Of a DNA stretch of 64,000 nt, positions 31,913 to 40,892 are shown piece after piece. The notes under the pieces are model-generated. The model worked only from the letters and a program-made list of their open reading frames with translations. It ran no database searches and had not been told where the DNA came from. The translations under genes were made by a program, and so were the position numbers. The number at the start of each line of letters is the position of its first letter. Within the stretch, counting starts at the first letter, position 1. This DNA comes from Clostridia bacterium (GTDB taxonomy: Bacteria > Bacillota > Clostridia > Christensenellales > Aristaeellaceae). The stretch covers positions 186,001-250,000 of the forward strand of contig JAFRQX010000019.1 of the NCBI GenBank assembly GCA_017428385.1. Reading direction: 5' to 3'.

Positions 31913-32632
31913 GTGATGAGACTGCATCTGCTTGGTATAAACGGGCCTTTCCCTGAGAGCCGCGGTGCCACCTCCGGTTATCTTCTCGAAGCCGGGGACA
32001 GCCTGTTCCAGCTGGATCTGGGAAGCGGCGTCCTGGGGATCCTGACCTCTCTCACTGCACCGGAATCCCTTTCCGCACTGTTTGTCAGCCATTGGCATTA
32101 TGATCACACGGCCGATATTCCTGTGCTCATGTACCGTCTGGCCGCCTGTCAGAAAACACTGCCTGTTTACGGCCCTGCGGATCCTTCTTCGCCGGTATAT
32201 AATCTTGTTGTTTCCACACCCTGCTTTTCCTTTACAGAAGTATCCGCAGGCCTGTCCTTTGAACTGAACGGTGCTTCCGTTCGCGTCACCGCAGCCCGTC
32301 ATCCCGTGCCGGCCGTAGGATACTGTGTTTCCTTCGGAGGGAAAACCTTCGGCTATACCGGTGACACCAATACCCTGCCTTCCCTGGCTGAAGATTACCT
32401 CGGCTGTGACCTGCTCCTGGCGGACGGGCTTTTCCCCGCTTCCGCCTGGTCTGAAGATAAACCCCATCTTTCCGCGGAACTGGCTGCGCGCCTGGCCGCG
32501 GATACAAATGCCGGCAGTCTGATTATCACACATCTGAATCCGGTATGGCCCCACAGAACACTTCTGCAGGAAGCCCGTGCCGTCTATTCCCGAGCTCGTC
32601 TTGCCGAGGCCGGCGCCATCATTGACCTGTGA
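31913..32632 (+). CDS. MBL-fold metallo-hydrolase
   Basis: A 239-aa metal-dependent hydrolase starting at GTG (an ATG follows at once). The zinc ligands are seen in LFVSHWHYDHTADIPVLMYR (HxHxDH), AARHPVPAVGY, FGYTGDTNTLPSLAEDY and SLIITHLNPVWPH. The layout is close to RNase Z-like and phosphodiesterase-like members (PhnP type). Substrate unknown. It overlaps the comEC GTG by four bases (GTGA). Confidence 0.9.
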   Translation: MMRLHLLGINGPFPESRGATSGYLLEAGDSLFQLDLGSGVLGILTSLTAPESLSALFVSHWHYDHTADIPVLMYRLAACQKTLPVYGPADPSSPVYNLVVSTPCFSFTEVSAGLSFELNGASVRVTAARHPVPAVGYCVSFGGKTFGYTGDTNTLPSLAEDYLGCDLLLADGLFPASAWSEDKPHLSAELAARLAADTNAGSLIITHLNPVWPHRTLLQEARAVYSRARLAEAGAIIDL

Positions 32633-34890
32633 CGACCCGCCAGCGGAGCTGGCTGCTCCCGCCCGCAGCACTGGCCCTGGTTGCGGGTGTTTTTCTTGGC
32701 AGAAATGCGGTTGGTATACTCCTGCCGCTTTTTGCCTGTATACTTACCCTGTCAGCCGTGTTTTTCCTGAAAGGCTGGCTTCGTTTTTCCGCCTGTATTG
32801 TTTTTTCCCTTATACTGGGAATTCTTGCCGGCTCCGTTGCCTTTCATCCGGATCTACCTCCGGAAGGGGAATACATTATTCAGGGTGTCATTTCAGATGA
32901 AGTGACTAATGGCTCCTTCGGTCAATACCGGATCACTTTGTCTGACGTCACGCTGGACGGACGGCCTTTATCCGGCGGTGCCTACTGGACCTTTTATTCC
33001 GATGAGGATCATTCTGCCCTCCTTCCCGGGAAAGCAGTATCCTTCCATGCCTCCCTGTATCATCCACGGGAAGCCGACAACCCGGACGGCTATGATTTTC
33101 GGGAGGCGCTGCTGCAGCGCGGCATTACAGTCGGACTGTACGGAAAAAGCGACCTGACAGTACAGGATTCAGTCTGTTTTTCCTTTGCCGGTTCCATTGC
33201 CTCTATACGTCATCGGCTTTCCGCTTCGCTCATAGCCGCGCTCGGGGAGGAAACGGGATCCTATGCCTCTGCCATGCTTCTGGGGATGCGGTCCCTGATT
33301 CCGTCGGGTGACCGCCAGGCTTTTTCCAGGCTTGGAATCGCCCATATTCTTTCCGTCAGCGGTTTCCATGTGGGCGTGCTGATCGGAATCCTGAACCTGC
33401 TGTTTCATTTATTGAGGCTGCGGCAAAGTGTTCGCCTGCTGTTATATGCCGTTCTGTTGTTTTTCTATTCCTCCCTGTGTGGATTAAGCCAGCCTGTGAT
33501 CCGCGCTTCCCTTCTGATGCTGCTTGGACTTGAAGGCCGTATCCTGAATCGTCCCCGCTCCGGCCTGCATCTGCTCAGTGCCGTTTTGTTTATCATGGTG
33601 CTGTTTTCTCCCGTCCAGGTTACTTCAGCATCCTTCCAGCTGACCTTCTGTGCAGTATTCGGCCTTGTGTGGGTGATGCCTTTTATCCGGCGGCGCAAAA
33701 AGTTCCGCAGCCGGATACTGCAGTCTGTTTTTGAGTCTCTTATCCTCACCTTCGGAATCCAGCTTGGCCTGCTTCTGCCTGAACTTTCCTTTTTCCAGCG
33801 TCTTCCCCTTCTCGTTTTCCTGATCAATCTTCCGGCCATGCTCGTTTCCGGAATACTGATCCTGTTTTTCTGGTTTGCGCTGTTTTGTCTCCCTTTTCCC
33901 GGCATGTCAGCGCTTTTGTCTGTTCCGCTGTCTTCTGTCACATCTTTCCTGCTTTCCGGCGTAAGGGAACTGGGATCCTTACCCGGACTGACGCTGTGGA
34001 TTCATGTGCCGAATGTCCTTACCATATTCGGGGTAATCCTTCTTTTCCTTGGTTTCTGTTGTTTTATCCGTTTCCATGCGGGTATACGTACAGGTGTGCT
34101 GGTTCTCGGCACGGCACTTGTAATCGTCTCCCTTCTTCCTGTGCATCATAACGATACGGAATATATTCAGTTCAGTGCAGGAAATGCTGACGCCTCCGTA
34201 ATCTGGGATCAGGACAAGGTTTATGTCATGGATACCGGAGAAGATGACGGCACCCTCAGCAGCTTTCTCCGCGCCCGCCGCCTCACGCCGGATGCGGTTA
34301 TCCTGACCCACCTGCATGCGGATCATGCAGGCGGACTGCGTTCACTGATTGAGGACGAGATTCCTGTGAAGACAATTATGCTGCCTGAAGGTGCCGAATT
34401 GCAGGATATCCATCCGGACTTCATTGCTTTGCTGGATCAGTTCAGGCAAAACGGTACAGAAATCCGGACGCTTTCCCGCGGCGATGTGCTTCCCCTTCCT
34501 TCCGGAATGCTTACAGTGTTATGGCCGGAACACGGGAAAGTCCGTCCCGGACAGGATGCAAACCAGTATTCTCTTGTCACACGGCTGACTCTGAAGGAGA
34601 CATCCGTCCTTCTGACAGCCGATCTTCCCGGAGCTTATGAACAATATTGTGCGGCCCCATCAGACCTGATGAAAGCCGCCCACCACGGTTCTTCCTCTTC
34701 CACCTCGCCTGATTTCATCCGTATGGTTTCCCCAAATGCCATACTACTCAGCTGCCGGCAAGCTGCCCGCGTAGCTGATTTTCGAAGCCGCACAGGTGAT
34801 ATTCCGGTATATGGAACGCCGGAATACGGAGCTCTTACAATCCGTTTCGAAGAGGGACATTTTACGGTTATTCCATATCTGACACCCTGA
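32629..34890 (+). CDS. comEC: ComEC/Rec2 DNA-uptake channel protein
   Basis: A 753-aa multi-spanning protein. The N-terminal region has DUF4131-like membrane helices with an OB-like loop (EYIIQGVISDEVTNGSFGQY, PGKAVSFHASLYHPREADNP, GYDFREALLQRGITVGLYG); the central competence domain carries GIAHILSVSGFHVGVLIGIL and LYAVLLFFYSSLCGLSQPVI; the C-terminal domain is an MBL nuclease-like unit with DAVILTHLHADHAGGLRSLI and LMKAAHHGSSSSTSPDFI. It moves single-stranded DNA through the membrane. The start is GTG, overlapping the previous gene. No other competence gene is seen, as is usual for this locus. Confidence 0.95.
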   Translation: MTTRQRSWLLPPAALALVAGVFLGRNAVGILLPLFACILTLSAVFFLKGWLRFSACIVFSLILGILAGSVAFHPDLPPEGEYIIQGVISDEVTNGSFGQYRITLSDVTLDGRPLSGGAYWTFYSDEDHSALLPGKAVSFHASLYHPREADNPDGYDFREALLQRGITVGLYGKSDLTVQDSVCFSFAGSIASIRHRLSASLIAALGEETGSYASAMLLGMRSLIPSGDRQAFSRLGIAHILSVSGFHVGVLIGILNLLFHLLRLRQSVRLLLYAVLLFFYSSLCGLSQPVIRASLLMLLGLEGRILNRPRSGLHLLSAVLFIMVLFSPVQVTSASFQLTFCAVFGLVWVMPFIRRRKKFRSRILQSVFESLILTFGIQLGLLLPELSFFQRLPLLVFLINLPAMLVSGILILFFWFALFCLPFPGMSALLSVPLSSVTSFLLSGVRELGSLPGLTLWIHVPNVLTIFGVILLFLGFCCFIRFHAGIRTGVLVLGTALVIVSLLPVHHNDTEYIQFSAGNADASVIWDQDKVYVMDTGEDDGTLSSFLRARRLTPDAVILTHLHADHAGGLRSLIEDEIPVKTIMLPEGAELQDIHPDFIALLDQFRQNGTEIRTLSRGDVLPLPSGMLTVLWPEHGKVRPGQDANQYSLVTRLTLKETSVLLTADLPGAYEQYCAAPSDLMKAAHHGSSSSTSPDFIRMVSPNAILLSCRQAARVADFRSRTGDIPVYGTPEYGALTIRFEEGHFTVIPYLTP

Positions 34891-34907
34891 TCTGACTGGA
34901 GGTTCTT

Positions 34908-35915
34908 ATGGATCGAAAAGACTTTTCCCGAGCCCTGTCACAGCACTCTCTGCCCCAGGTTCTCCTCTTTGAAGGTGAAGAGGAACACCTCAAGCAGGAG
35001 GCCCTGGCTGAGCTTCGCCATGCTGTCCTGCCTGAAGGCATGGAGACACTGAATGAAACCATTCTGGAAGATCCTTCTGTGGATCAGCTCATTGCGGATG
35101 TGGAGACCCAGCCCTTTATGGCTGACAAACGGCTGATTATTGTCCGTGATTTCCCTGCTCTCATGGGACGCTCCGAGGCGGATGAAAAGCTCATTTCCTA
35201 CCTGCCTTCAGTTCCTGAAACCTCCTTTTTGCTCTTCTACTGTACCGGAAAACCTGACGGCAGGAAGAAACTCTATAATGCTGTTAAAAAGCTCTCCGGG
35301 ATCGTTACTTTTTCTCCCCTTCGCGGTACGGAGCTGACCCGTTTTGTTGTCAGCTCCTTTCAGGAAGCCGGCAAAGAATGTGATGACCGTACGGCTGAGT
35401 ATCTTATCTTTACAGTCGGATCCGACGCTGGATTGCTGCGCAATGAAATCCAGAAGCTTGCTTCCTTTTCCACAGAGCGTTCCAGGGTCTTGGTGGAAGA
35501 CGTATCAGCGCTTGCTACTCCTTCCACGGAATGTACCGTTTTCCAGATGATTGACGCTGTTGTTACCGGCCAGAAGAGCCGTGCTTTTACGCTGCTTCGC
35601 AACCAGCTGTTATCAGGAACAGACCGGATGGCCATTCTGTCCATGCTCCTGCGCCAGTATCGTCTGCTGCAGCATATCAAAATCATGCAGTATGAGAAAA
35701 GAGGCAGCGATTTTATCCGTTCCGCTCTCGGAGTTCCGCCTTTTGCCGTTGATCAGTATATTCGTCAGGCCTCCGGTTATACCGGCGGTCAGATCAAAAG
35801 CGCCGTCCGAATTTGTTTTGATACGGAATATGCCCTGAAGTCGGGCCGGATGTCACAGGACGGTGCAGTCGAAACAGTGGTGTTGAAACTGTTGAACCTT
35901 CGTGAGAAAGGCTGA
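34908..35915 (+). CDS. holA: DNA polymerase III subunit delta
   Basis: A 335-aa clamp-loader subunit. Visible segments are QVLLFEGEEEHLKQEALAEL, QPFMADKRLIIVRDFPALMG, LLRNEIQKLASFSTERSRVL, FQMIDAVVTGQKSRAFTLL and ILSMLLRQYRLLQHIKIMQY, as in HolA of Bacillota. GGAGG precedes the ATG. It follows comEC by 17 nt, the common order, and ends the operon. Confidence 0.95.
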   Translation: MDRKDFSRALSQHSLPQVLLFEGEEEHLKQEALAELRHAVLPEGMETLNETILEDPSVDQLIADVETQPFMADKRLIIVRDFPALMGRSEADEKLISYLPSVPETSFLLFYCTGKPDGRKKLYNAVKKLSGIVTFSPLRGTELTRFVVSSFQEAGKECDDRTAEYLIFTVGSDAGLLRNEIQKLASFSTERSRVLVEDVSALATPSTECTVFQMIDAVVTGQKSRAFTLLRNQLLSGTDRMAILSMLLRQYRLLQHIKIMQYEKRGSDFIRSALGVPPFAVDQYIRQASGYTGGQIKSAVRICFDTEYALKSGRMSQDGAVETVVLKLLNLREKG

Positions 35916-35916
35916 T

Positions 35917-35944
35917 TATCCCGCATTTTCGGGATATATTGTAT
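35917..35944 (+). terminator. Terminator after holA
   Basis: 7-bp stem TATCCCG / CGGGATA (35917-35923 / 35930-35936) with a 6-nt loop, then a T/A-rich tail. Confidence 0.75.
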
Positions 35945-35967
35945 TTTTCGTAATTCTATGGTAATAT
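35939..35967 (+). promoter_or_regulatory. Promoter of the Ig-like secreted protein
   Basis: TTGTAT (35939-35944), 17-bp spacer, TAATAT (35962-35967). Confidence 0.65.
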
Positions 35968-36006
35968 ATATGAAACATTTTGTGTTTCACACAGGAGGCG
36001 TACATC

Positions 36007-37113
36007 ATGAAGAAGCTGCTCGGAATTATTCTGACGCTCTGTCTCGTTTTGACACTCGCTGCTGATGCTTTTGCCGCCAGCAAACCTGAGATTACAAAGC
36101 AGCCCGAAACTGCCACCACATCCAAAAAAGGGGCGGTCTCTTTTTCTGTTTCTGTGAAGGGCACTGTAAGCTCCTATACCTGGTATTTTGTCAATCCGGA
36201 AACCGGAGATAAGGTTTCCGGCAAAAAGTTGTCTTCCAACGTCAAGGGTGTTAAAGTAACCAATCCCAATTCCAAAAAAATCTCTCTTTCCCATGTTCCC
36301 GAATCCATGCACGGCTGGTCAGTATACTGCCATATAAACGGCAACGGATATAAAGTTGACTCCGATATGGTTACGCTGTATGTCTACGGGATGGAGATTC
36401 CCGGTTCCGATTCCGCAGCCACCGCTCCTGCTGACAACGGAGAGGCAAAACCGGAAGCAGCACCTGCAGCAGCTCCTGCTGAAACGAATCCCGAATCTGT
36501 TCCCGCTGAAACGAATCCTGTAACCTCTTCTCCGGAAGGCGGAGAACAGACCGAGGGCGGCGATCAGGGAGAAGGTGCTGACAGTGATATGGTCGTGGAA
36601 AACAGAACCATCACCATCACTTCCTCTTCGAAGGTCCTGCTCAGGCTGGATAACAAAGGTAAAGTTACGGATGAAACCCCTGTGTCCTCTCTTGAGTTCA
36701 CAAATGCCGGTTCTTTCATTGTCCGCTCCGCAGATCCCATCAAGAGTTGGACAGTCAACGGAATTCGTTTTGAGCCTGTACAGCCTGTCAATGAATTCAA
36801 AGTTACAAACGTTACCGAAAGTATTTCCCTGGATCTCAAGATTGCCCGTGACGGTACGGCGGAAACGGAAGTGGATGAAAGCCGAATCTGTAAAGTCACC
36901 TGTAAAGGCTGCACATTCACCTATCTCAGCAAAGGCCTGCGTTCCGTCACAGAGGGCGAAGTCCCCTACGGCGCATCGATCAGGGTGATTGCCGATAATT
37001 CCGACCTTGCCAACAGCGGATACAGCATCAACGGCGGTGAACCGGAAAGCATCGGTAAAGCTTCCCTGCAGCTTACAGTCACGGATGATGTGTCGATCGT
37101 AGCCGGTAAGTAA
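36007..37113 (+). CDS. Secreted Ig-like domain protein
   Basis: A 368-aa exported protein. Signal peptide MKKLLGIILTLCLVLTLAAD to about AFA-AS. Residues about 25-125 look like a bacterial Ig fold (PEITKQPETATTSKKGAVSF, VSSYTWYFVNPETG, GWSVYCHINGNGYKVDSDMV). A low-complexity linker (about 130-200) has Pro/Ala/Glu repeats with two copies of ESVPAETNP-like sequence. The C-terminal part (about 205-368) is beta-rich, with a pair of cysteines (CKVTCKGCTF). AGGAGG precedes the ATG. No anchor motif is seen. The role may be in surface binding. Confidence 0.8.
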   Translation: MKKLLGIILTLCLVLTLAADAFAASKPEITKQPETATTSKKGAVSFSVSVKGTVSSYTWYFVNPETGDKVSGKKLSSNVKGVKVTNPNSKKISLSHVPESMHGWSVYCHINGNGYKVDSDMVTLYVYGMEIPGSDSAATAPADNGEAKPEAAPAAAPAETNPESVPAETNPVTSSPEGGEQTEGGDQGEGADSDMVVENRTITITSSSKVLLRLDNKGKVTDETPVSSLEFTNAGSFIVRSADPIKSWTVNGIRFEPVQPVNEFKVTNVTESISLDLKIARDGTAETEVDESRICKVTCKGCTFTYLSKGLRSVTEGEVPYGASIRVIADNSDLANSGYSINGGEPESIGKASLQLTVTDDVSIVAGK

Positions 37114-37126
37114 TATACAGCATATT

Positions 37127-37159
37127 AAAAGGACGTCTGATCAATTCAGACGTCCTTTT
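37127..37159. terminator. Bidirectional terminator
   Basis: Perfect 14-bp stem (37127-37140 / 37146-37159) with a 5-nt loop, A-run on one side and T-run on the other, between the convergent Ig-like gene and the H1-like gene. Confidence 0.94.
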
Positions 37160-37169
37160 TCTGATCCTT

Positions 37170-37802
37170 TTATTTTCCGCCAAGCAGTCCGCCAAGCAGG
37201 TTGCCCAATGCGCCGCTGATTCCGTCTGCTCCGGCTTCAATGCCGCCTCCGACAGTATCCAGCAGTTTGATTGCCGCGTCACCGTACTCGCCCTTCAGCA
37301 CTTTCAGGGATACCTTCTTCAGGTCACCGGAGGCGCCGCGGTAGGCCTCGATCAGTTTCTTTTCCGCCGCAGTTACTTTCATGGAAGTATTGGCCGATGC
37401 CGGTACTGCGGGTTTCTTGGCGGTTGTTGTCTTCTTTGCCGTCGCAGCAGGTTTCTTGGCCGTGGTTGTTTTCTTTGCTGCAGTTGTCTTCTTCGCGGCT
37501 GCGGGCTTTTTTGCGGTGGTAGTTGTCTTCTTCGCTGCGGTTGCTTTTGCCGCGGTAGTGGTCTTCTTCGCGGCTGCAGTCTTCTTTGCCGTCGTTGCTG
37601 CTGTGGTCTTCTTTACCGCAGCTGTTGTCTTTTTCGCCGTAGTTGCTGTGGTTTTCTTTGCTGCCGCTGTTGTTGTCTTCTTCGCGGCAGCGGTTGTCTT
37701 CTTTGCGGCAGTTGTCGTTGTCTTCTTTGCGGCGGCAGCGGTCTTCTTTACGGCCGTTGTCGTTTTCTTTGCGGTGGTTGTAGTCTTCTTTGCTGCAGGC
37801 AT
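37170..37802 (-). CDS. Histone H1-like Ala/Lys/Thr-repeat protein with C-terminal domain
   Basis: A 210-aa highly basic protein. Residues 1-137 are built of some twenty AKKTT(T/A) units (start MPAAKKTTTTAKKTTTAVKK), like the C-terminal tail of eukaryotic H1 and bacterial H1-like nucleoid proteins (HctB, AlgP). A 70-residue C-terminal part follows (MKVTAAEKKLIEAYRGASGD, LKKVSLKVLKGEYGDAAIKL), predicted helical and ending in a Gly-rich hydrophobic tail (GALGNLLGGLLGG). It probably binds and bridges DNA through its lysines; the tail may oligomerise. AGGAGG precedes the ATG. It has its own promoter and lies divergent from the 80-aa gene. Confidence 0.85.
   Translation of the reverse strand: MPAAKKTTTTAKKTTTAVKKTAAAAKKTTTTAAKKTTAAAKKTTTAAAKKTTATTAKKTTAAVKKTTAATTAKKTAAAKKTTTAAKATAAKKTTTTAKKPAAAKKTTAAKKTTTAKKPAATAKKTTTAKKPAVPASANTSMKVTAAEKKLIEAYRGASGDLKKVSLKVLKGEYGDAAIKLLDTVGGGIEAGADGISGALGNLLGGLLGGK
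37380..37800 (-). repeat. DNA tandem repeats coding AKKTT units
   Basis: About 400 bp of irregular 12-18-bp units built around GCAAAGAAGAC(A/C)AC(A/C) on the minus strand. Silent third-base changes between units argue for selection on the protein repeat, not only on the DNA. Confidence 0.8.
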
Positions 37803-37843
37803 AATCAGAAACCTCCTGTTTATTTTCTTTTTCGGTTAACTCA

Positions 37844-37873
37844 ATTTTAACGCAAACAAGGCTTCTTCTTCAA
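37844..37873 (-). promoter_or_regulatory. Promoter of the H1-like gene
   Basis: Minus strand TTGAAG (37868-37873), 18-bp spacer, TAAAAT (37844-37849). Confidence 0.6.
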
Positions 37874-37903
37874 GTCCTTCTTCCTTTTTTCTTTGTTCTG
37901 ATC

Positions 37904-37932
37904 TTGTCATACAACTTTGAAAGGGCTATAAT
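37904..37932 (+). promoter_or_regulatory. Promoter of the 80-aa gene
   Basis: TTGTCA (37904-37909), 17-bp spacer, TATAAT (37927-37932). Confidence 0.85.
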
Positions 37933-37986
37933 ATTGTCAACAGATACGGATGAGGTCATCCGGAAAAATGAACAGGAGGGTATGTC

Positions 37987-38229
37987 ATGGATATTCAGAA
38001 ACTGATCGGTGATCTTGTTGCAAAACTTACCGGAAACAAAGATCTGATTGCAAAGTTCACTTCCAATCCGCTGGGCGCGATCAAAGACCTTCTCGGTGTT
38101 GATCTGGATCCTTCACAGCTGGATGATGTTGTGAAAGGCGTAACGGGCCAGCTCGGTGATATTACCGGCGACGCTGCCAAACAGGCCGGCGGCATCCTTG
38201 ACAAGATCAAGAGCCTGTTCAAAAAGTAA
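37987..38229 (+). CDS. Small helical protein of unknown function
   Basis: An 80-aa protein, MDIQKLIGDLVAKLTGNKDL, then FTSNPLGAIKDLLGVDLDPS, LDDVVKGVTGQLGDITGDAA and a basic amphipathic end (GGILDKIKSLFKK). Predicted mostly helical with no signal peptide. AGGAGGG precedes the ATG, and promoter and terminator are both strong, so it is a well-defined single-gene unit. The Gly/Leu-rich helices recall the C-terminal part of the divergent H1-like protein, but I do not claim homology. Confidence 0.75.
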   Translation: MDIQKLIGDLVAKLTGNKDLIAKFTSNPLGAIKDLLGVDLDPSQLDDVVKGVTGQLGDITGDAAKQAGGILDKIKSLFKK

Positions 38230-38247
38230 AAAGCTGTAAATAGAAAC

Positions 38248-38280
38248 GGCACGATCCGCCTCGGGATCGTGCCTTCTTTT
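38248..38280 (+). terminator. Terminator of the 80-aa gene
   Basis: Perfect 10-bp stem (38248-38257 / 38264-38273) with a 6-nt loop, then TTCTTTTT. Confidence 0.93.
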
Positions 38281-40796
38281 TATTTCTTTGCTTTGGTTCT
38301 GGCAGGTTTTGCTTTTTCCTTCTGCTCAGCCGCAGGTGTCAGAACCTTGTTCAGGGGCTGAAGATGCCAGATGCTTTCATTATATTCACGAATCGTCCGG
38401 TCAGAGGAGAATATGCCCGACATGGCCGTGTTGGTAACGGCCATCTTCAGCCACTTGTTCCGGTCTGCATAGTCATTGTTCAGCCTTCTCTGCGCCATGC
38501 TGTAGGAACCAAAATCCTTCAGCACAAAGTAGCTGTCTCCCATGGAACCCCAGCTGCCCAGCAGCAGGCTGTGATACAGATCCTGCAGGGCTGCGGGATT
38601 GTCCGGCATCAGGGTGCCGTCAATCATCTGGGTCATTGCCTGGCGGATTTCCTGATTGGTTTCGAAAATATTCATGGGATTGTAGCTGTTCTCACGATAC
38701 ATATCCCGTACCGTATCGGATCGCATGCCGAAAATGTAGATGTTGTCCATCCCAACCTGTTCGCTGATTTCAACGTTTGCTCCATCCATCGTACCGATGG
38801 TGACCGCACCGTTCATCATGAACTTCATGTTTCCTGTACCGCTGGCTTCCTTGCTGGCAGTGGACAACTGTTCAGAAACCTCAGCGGCCGGAATCAGCAC
38901 CTCTGCGCTGCTGACGTCATAGTTCTCCAGGAATACAACCTGAAGCATCTTCCTTGCCCGCGGATGCTTTGCGATGAGCTCGCTCAGCGCACAGATCATG
39001 CGGATAATCTGCTTCGCGCGGTAATAGCCGGGACTGGCTTTAGCGCCGAAGATGAATACCCTGGGCTCCATGGTGAAGCTCTCATCATTCACGATCCGGT
39101 TATACAGTACAAGAATATGCAGCGCATTCAGCATCTGCCGCTTATACTCGTGCAGTCTCTTAGCCTGTACGTCAAAGATATAGGACGGATCCACTACCGT
39201 TCCCTGCCGTTCCTTCAGCATGACGGCCAGTCGTTCCTTGTTGTGCTGCTTGATCTTTTCGAACTTGTCCCGGAATGCGGCATCGTCCGCGAAGGGACGG
39301 AGTGCGCTTAACCCTTCCGGATTCTTGATCCAGTCGGTACCGATCGCTTCGCAGATCAGATCCGTCAGCTCCGGATTGCAGCTCATCAGCCAGCGGCGGT
39401 GTGTAATACCGTTGGTAATCGCGGAGAATTTCTCCGGCATGACCAGGTTATAATCATGGAAGGTTTCTTCCTTCAGGATTTCACCATGCAGCTTGCTGAC
39501 GCCGTTTACAGAGTAGCTCATGGCAACGCACATATTGGCCATATGGACGTTGTCATAACTGATAATAGCCATGCGGGCAATACGGTCCCAGTCTCCGGGG
39601 AAGCAGTTCCACAAACGCTCACAGAGCCTGCGGTTCATCTCGCAGATGATCTGGTAGCACCGCGGCAGCAGCTGCTGCACCATGCTCACAGGCCATTTTT
39701 CGAGCGCTTCTGCCAGGATTGTATGGTTGGTATAAGCGATGGTCTTCTGTACGATACCGGAAGCTTCATCCCAGCCCAGGCCTTCTTCATCAATCAGCAG
39801 GCGCATCAGTTCCGGAATCGCCATGCCGGGATGAGTATCGTTGATGTGGATTACTACCTTTTCCGGCAGTTTGCTCATATCATTTCCGAAGCGCCGCTTG
39901 TAATCCTTCAGAATATACTGCAGGGACGCACTGGTAAAGAAGTAATGCTGTTTCAGCCGCAGCATCTTTCCTTCATAGTGCTTATCCTCGGGATAAAGCA
40001 CCTTGCTGATTGCTTCCGCCAGCTGAATCTCTTCGGATGCCTGTACATAACGGCCTTCTCCGAAACTGTTCAGATCCAGCTTTTTCGGGCTTCGTGCGGA
40101 CCACATCCGCAGCGGATTCACGATGGTAGCGTCATATCCGACGACAGGCATATCGTAAGGAACAGCTTCCACTGTGTAATAATCACGGGTTACAAACTTC
40201 TGCCTGCCGTTAATCTCAATTTCATCCACATGACCGCCGAAATGCACCTCGCAGGTGTCTTCCATCATGGCTGTTTCCCAGACATTGCCGTTGTCCAGCC
40301 AGCTGTCCGGCATTTCCACCTGCTGTCCATCCACGATCTTCTGGCGGAACAGGCCGTATTCATAGCGGATGGTACATCCCATGGCCGGCAGATCCAGGCA
40401 GCTCAGGCTGTCCAGGAAACAGGCAGCCAGACGTCCGAGCCCGCCGTTGCCGAGGCCGGGTTCAGGCTCTTCCTTCAGCACATCCTTGATATCAATCCCA
40501 AGCTCCTGCAGGGCTTCTGTGTATTCTTTCGTGGAAAGCAGGTTCAGCATATTGCAGTACATGCTGCGTCCCATCAGGAACTCAACGCTCAGATAATACA
40601 GGCTTTTGCCTTTCTGCTTTTTCCAGACTTCACGGCTGGCGATCATTTTCTGCATAATCTGATCACGCACCGTGGAAGCGACTGCGCGATAGATCTGATG
40701 CGGTGAAGCCTCTTCAATCGTCAGGCCGTTATATCGCTGCACTTTTCCAACAATGGTATTCTTGATGGATTCCTTGTCAAACTTCGTGGCTGGCAT
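38280..40796 (-). CDS. glgP: Glycogen/maltodextrin phosphorylase
   Basis: An 838-aa GT35 enzyme that releases glucose 1-phosphate from alpha-1,4-glucans with pyridoxal phosphate. Motifs: YLSVEFLMGRSMYCNMLNLL, EPGLGNGGLGRLAACFLDSL, VVIHINDTHPGMAIPELMRL, TNGITHRRWL, VQAKRLHEYKRQMLN and KEASGTGNMKFMMNGAVTIG, where the Lys binds PLP. The C-terminal tail is basic and repetitive (KEKAKPARTKAKK). GGAGG lies 8 nt before the ATG at 40794-40796; an ATG 6 codons upstream overlaps it. Single gene. Confidence 0.97.
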   Translation of the reverse strand: MPATKFDKESIKNTIVGKVQRYNGLTIEEASPHQIYRAVASTVRDQIMQKMIASREVWKKQKGKSLYYLSVEFLMGRSMYCNMLNLLSTKEYTEALQELGIDIKDVLKEEPEPGLGNGGLGRLAACFLDSLSCLDLPAMGCTIRYEYGLFRQKIVDGQQVEMPDSWLDNGNVWETAMMEDTCEVHFGGHVDEIEINGRQKFVTRDYYTVEAVPYDMPVVGYDATIVNPLRMWSARSPKKLDLNSFGEGRYVQASEEIQLAEAISKVLYPEDKHYEGKMLRLKQHYFFTSASLQYILKDYKRRFGNDMSKLPEKVVIHINDTHPGMAIPELMRLLIDEEGLGWDEASGIVQKTIAYTNHTILAEALEKWPVSMVQQLLPRCYQIICEMNRRLCERLWNCFPGDWDRIARMAIISYDNVHMANMCVAMSYSVNGVSKLHGEILKEETFHDYNLVMPEKFSAITNGITHRRWLMSCNPELTDLICEAIGTDWIKNPEGLSALRPFADDAAFRDKFEKIKQHNKERLAVMLKERQGTVVDPSYIFDVQAKRLHEYKRQMLNALHILVLYNRIVNDESFTMEPRVFIFGAKASPGYYRAKQIIRMICALSELIAKHPRARKMLQVVFLENYDVSSAEVLIPAAEVSEQLSTASKEASGTGNMKFMMNGAVTIGTMDGANVEISEQVGMDNIYIFGMRSDTVRDMYRENSYNPMNIFETNQEIRQAMTQMIDGTLMPDNPAALQDLYHSLLLGSWGSMGDSYFVLKDFGSYSMAQRRLNNDYADRNKWLKMAVTNTAMSGIFSSDRTIREYNESIWHLQPLNKVLTPAAEQKEKAKPARTKAKK

Positions 40797-40835
40797 GATT
40801 ATTCCTCCAGACATAAACCTGATTCAGACAGCGTA

Positions 40836-40864
40836 ATTATACATCCCGGTTCCGGATGCCGCAA
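40836..40864 (-). promoter_or_regulatory. Promoter of glgP
   Basis: Minus strand TTGCGG (40859-40864), 17-bp spacer, TATAAT (40836-40841). It is nested within the inverted repeat TTCCGGA / TCCGGAA (40850-40856 / 40877-40883) that follows ribF. Confidence 0.7.
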
Positions 40865-40892
40865 TGCCGCGGACAGTCCGGAATCCGACCAT

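Noticed and set aside
37381..37839. Hydrophobic plus-strand frame rich in Phe, Val and Ala
   Set aside because: It is the complement of the AKKTT repeat of the H1-like gene. The apparent membrane protein is an artefact of the repeat.
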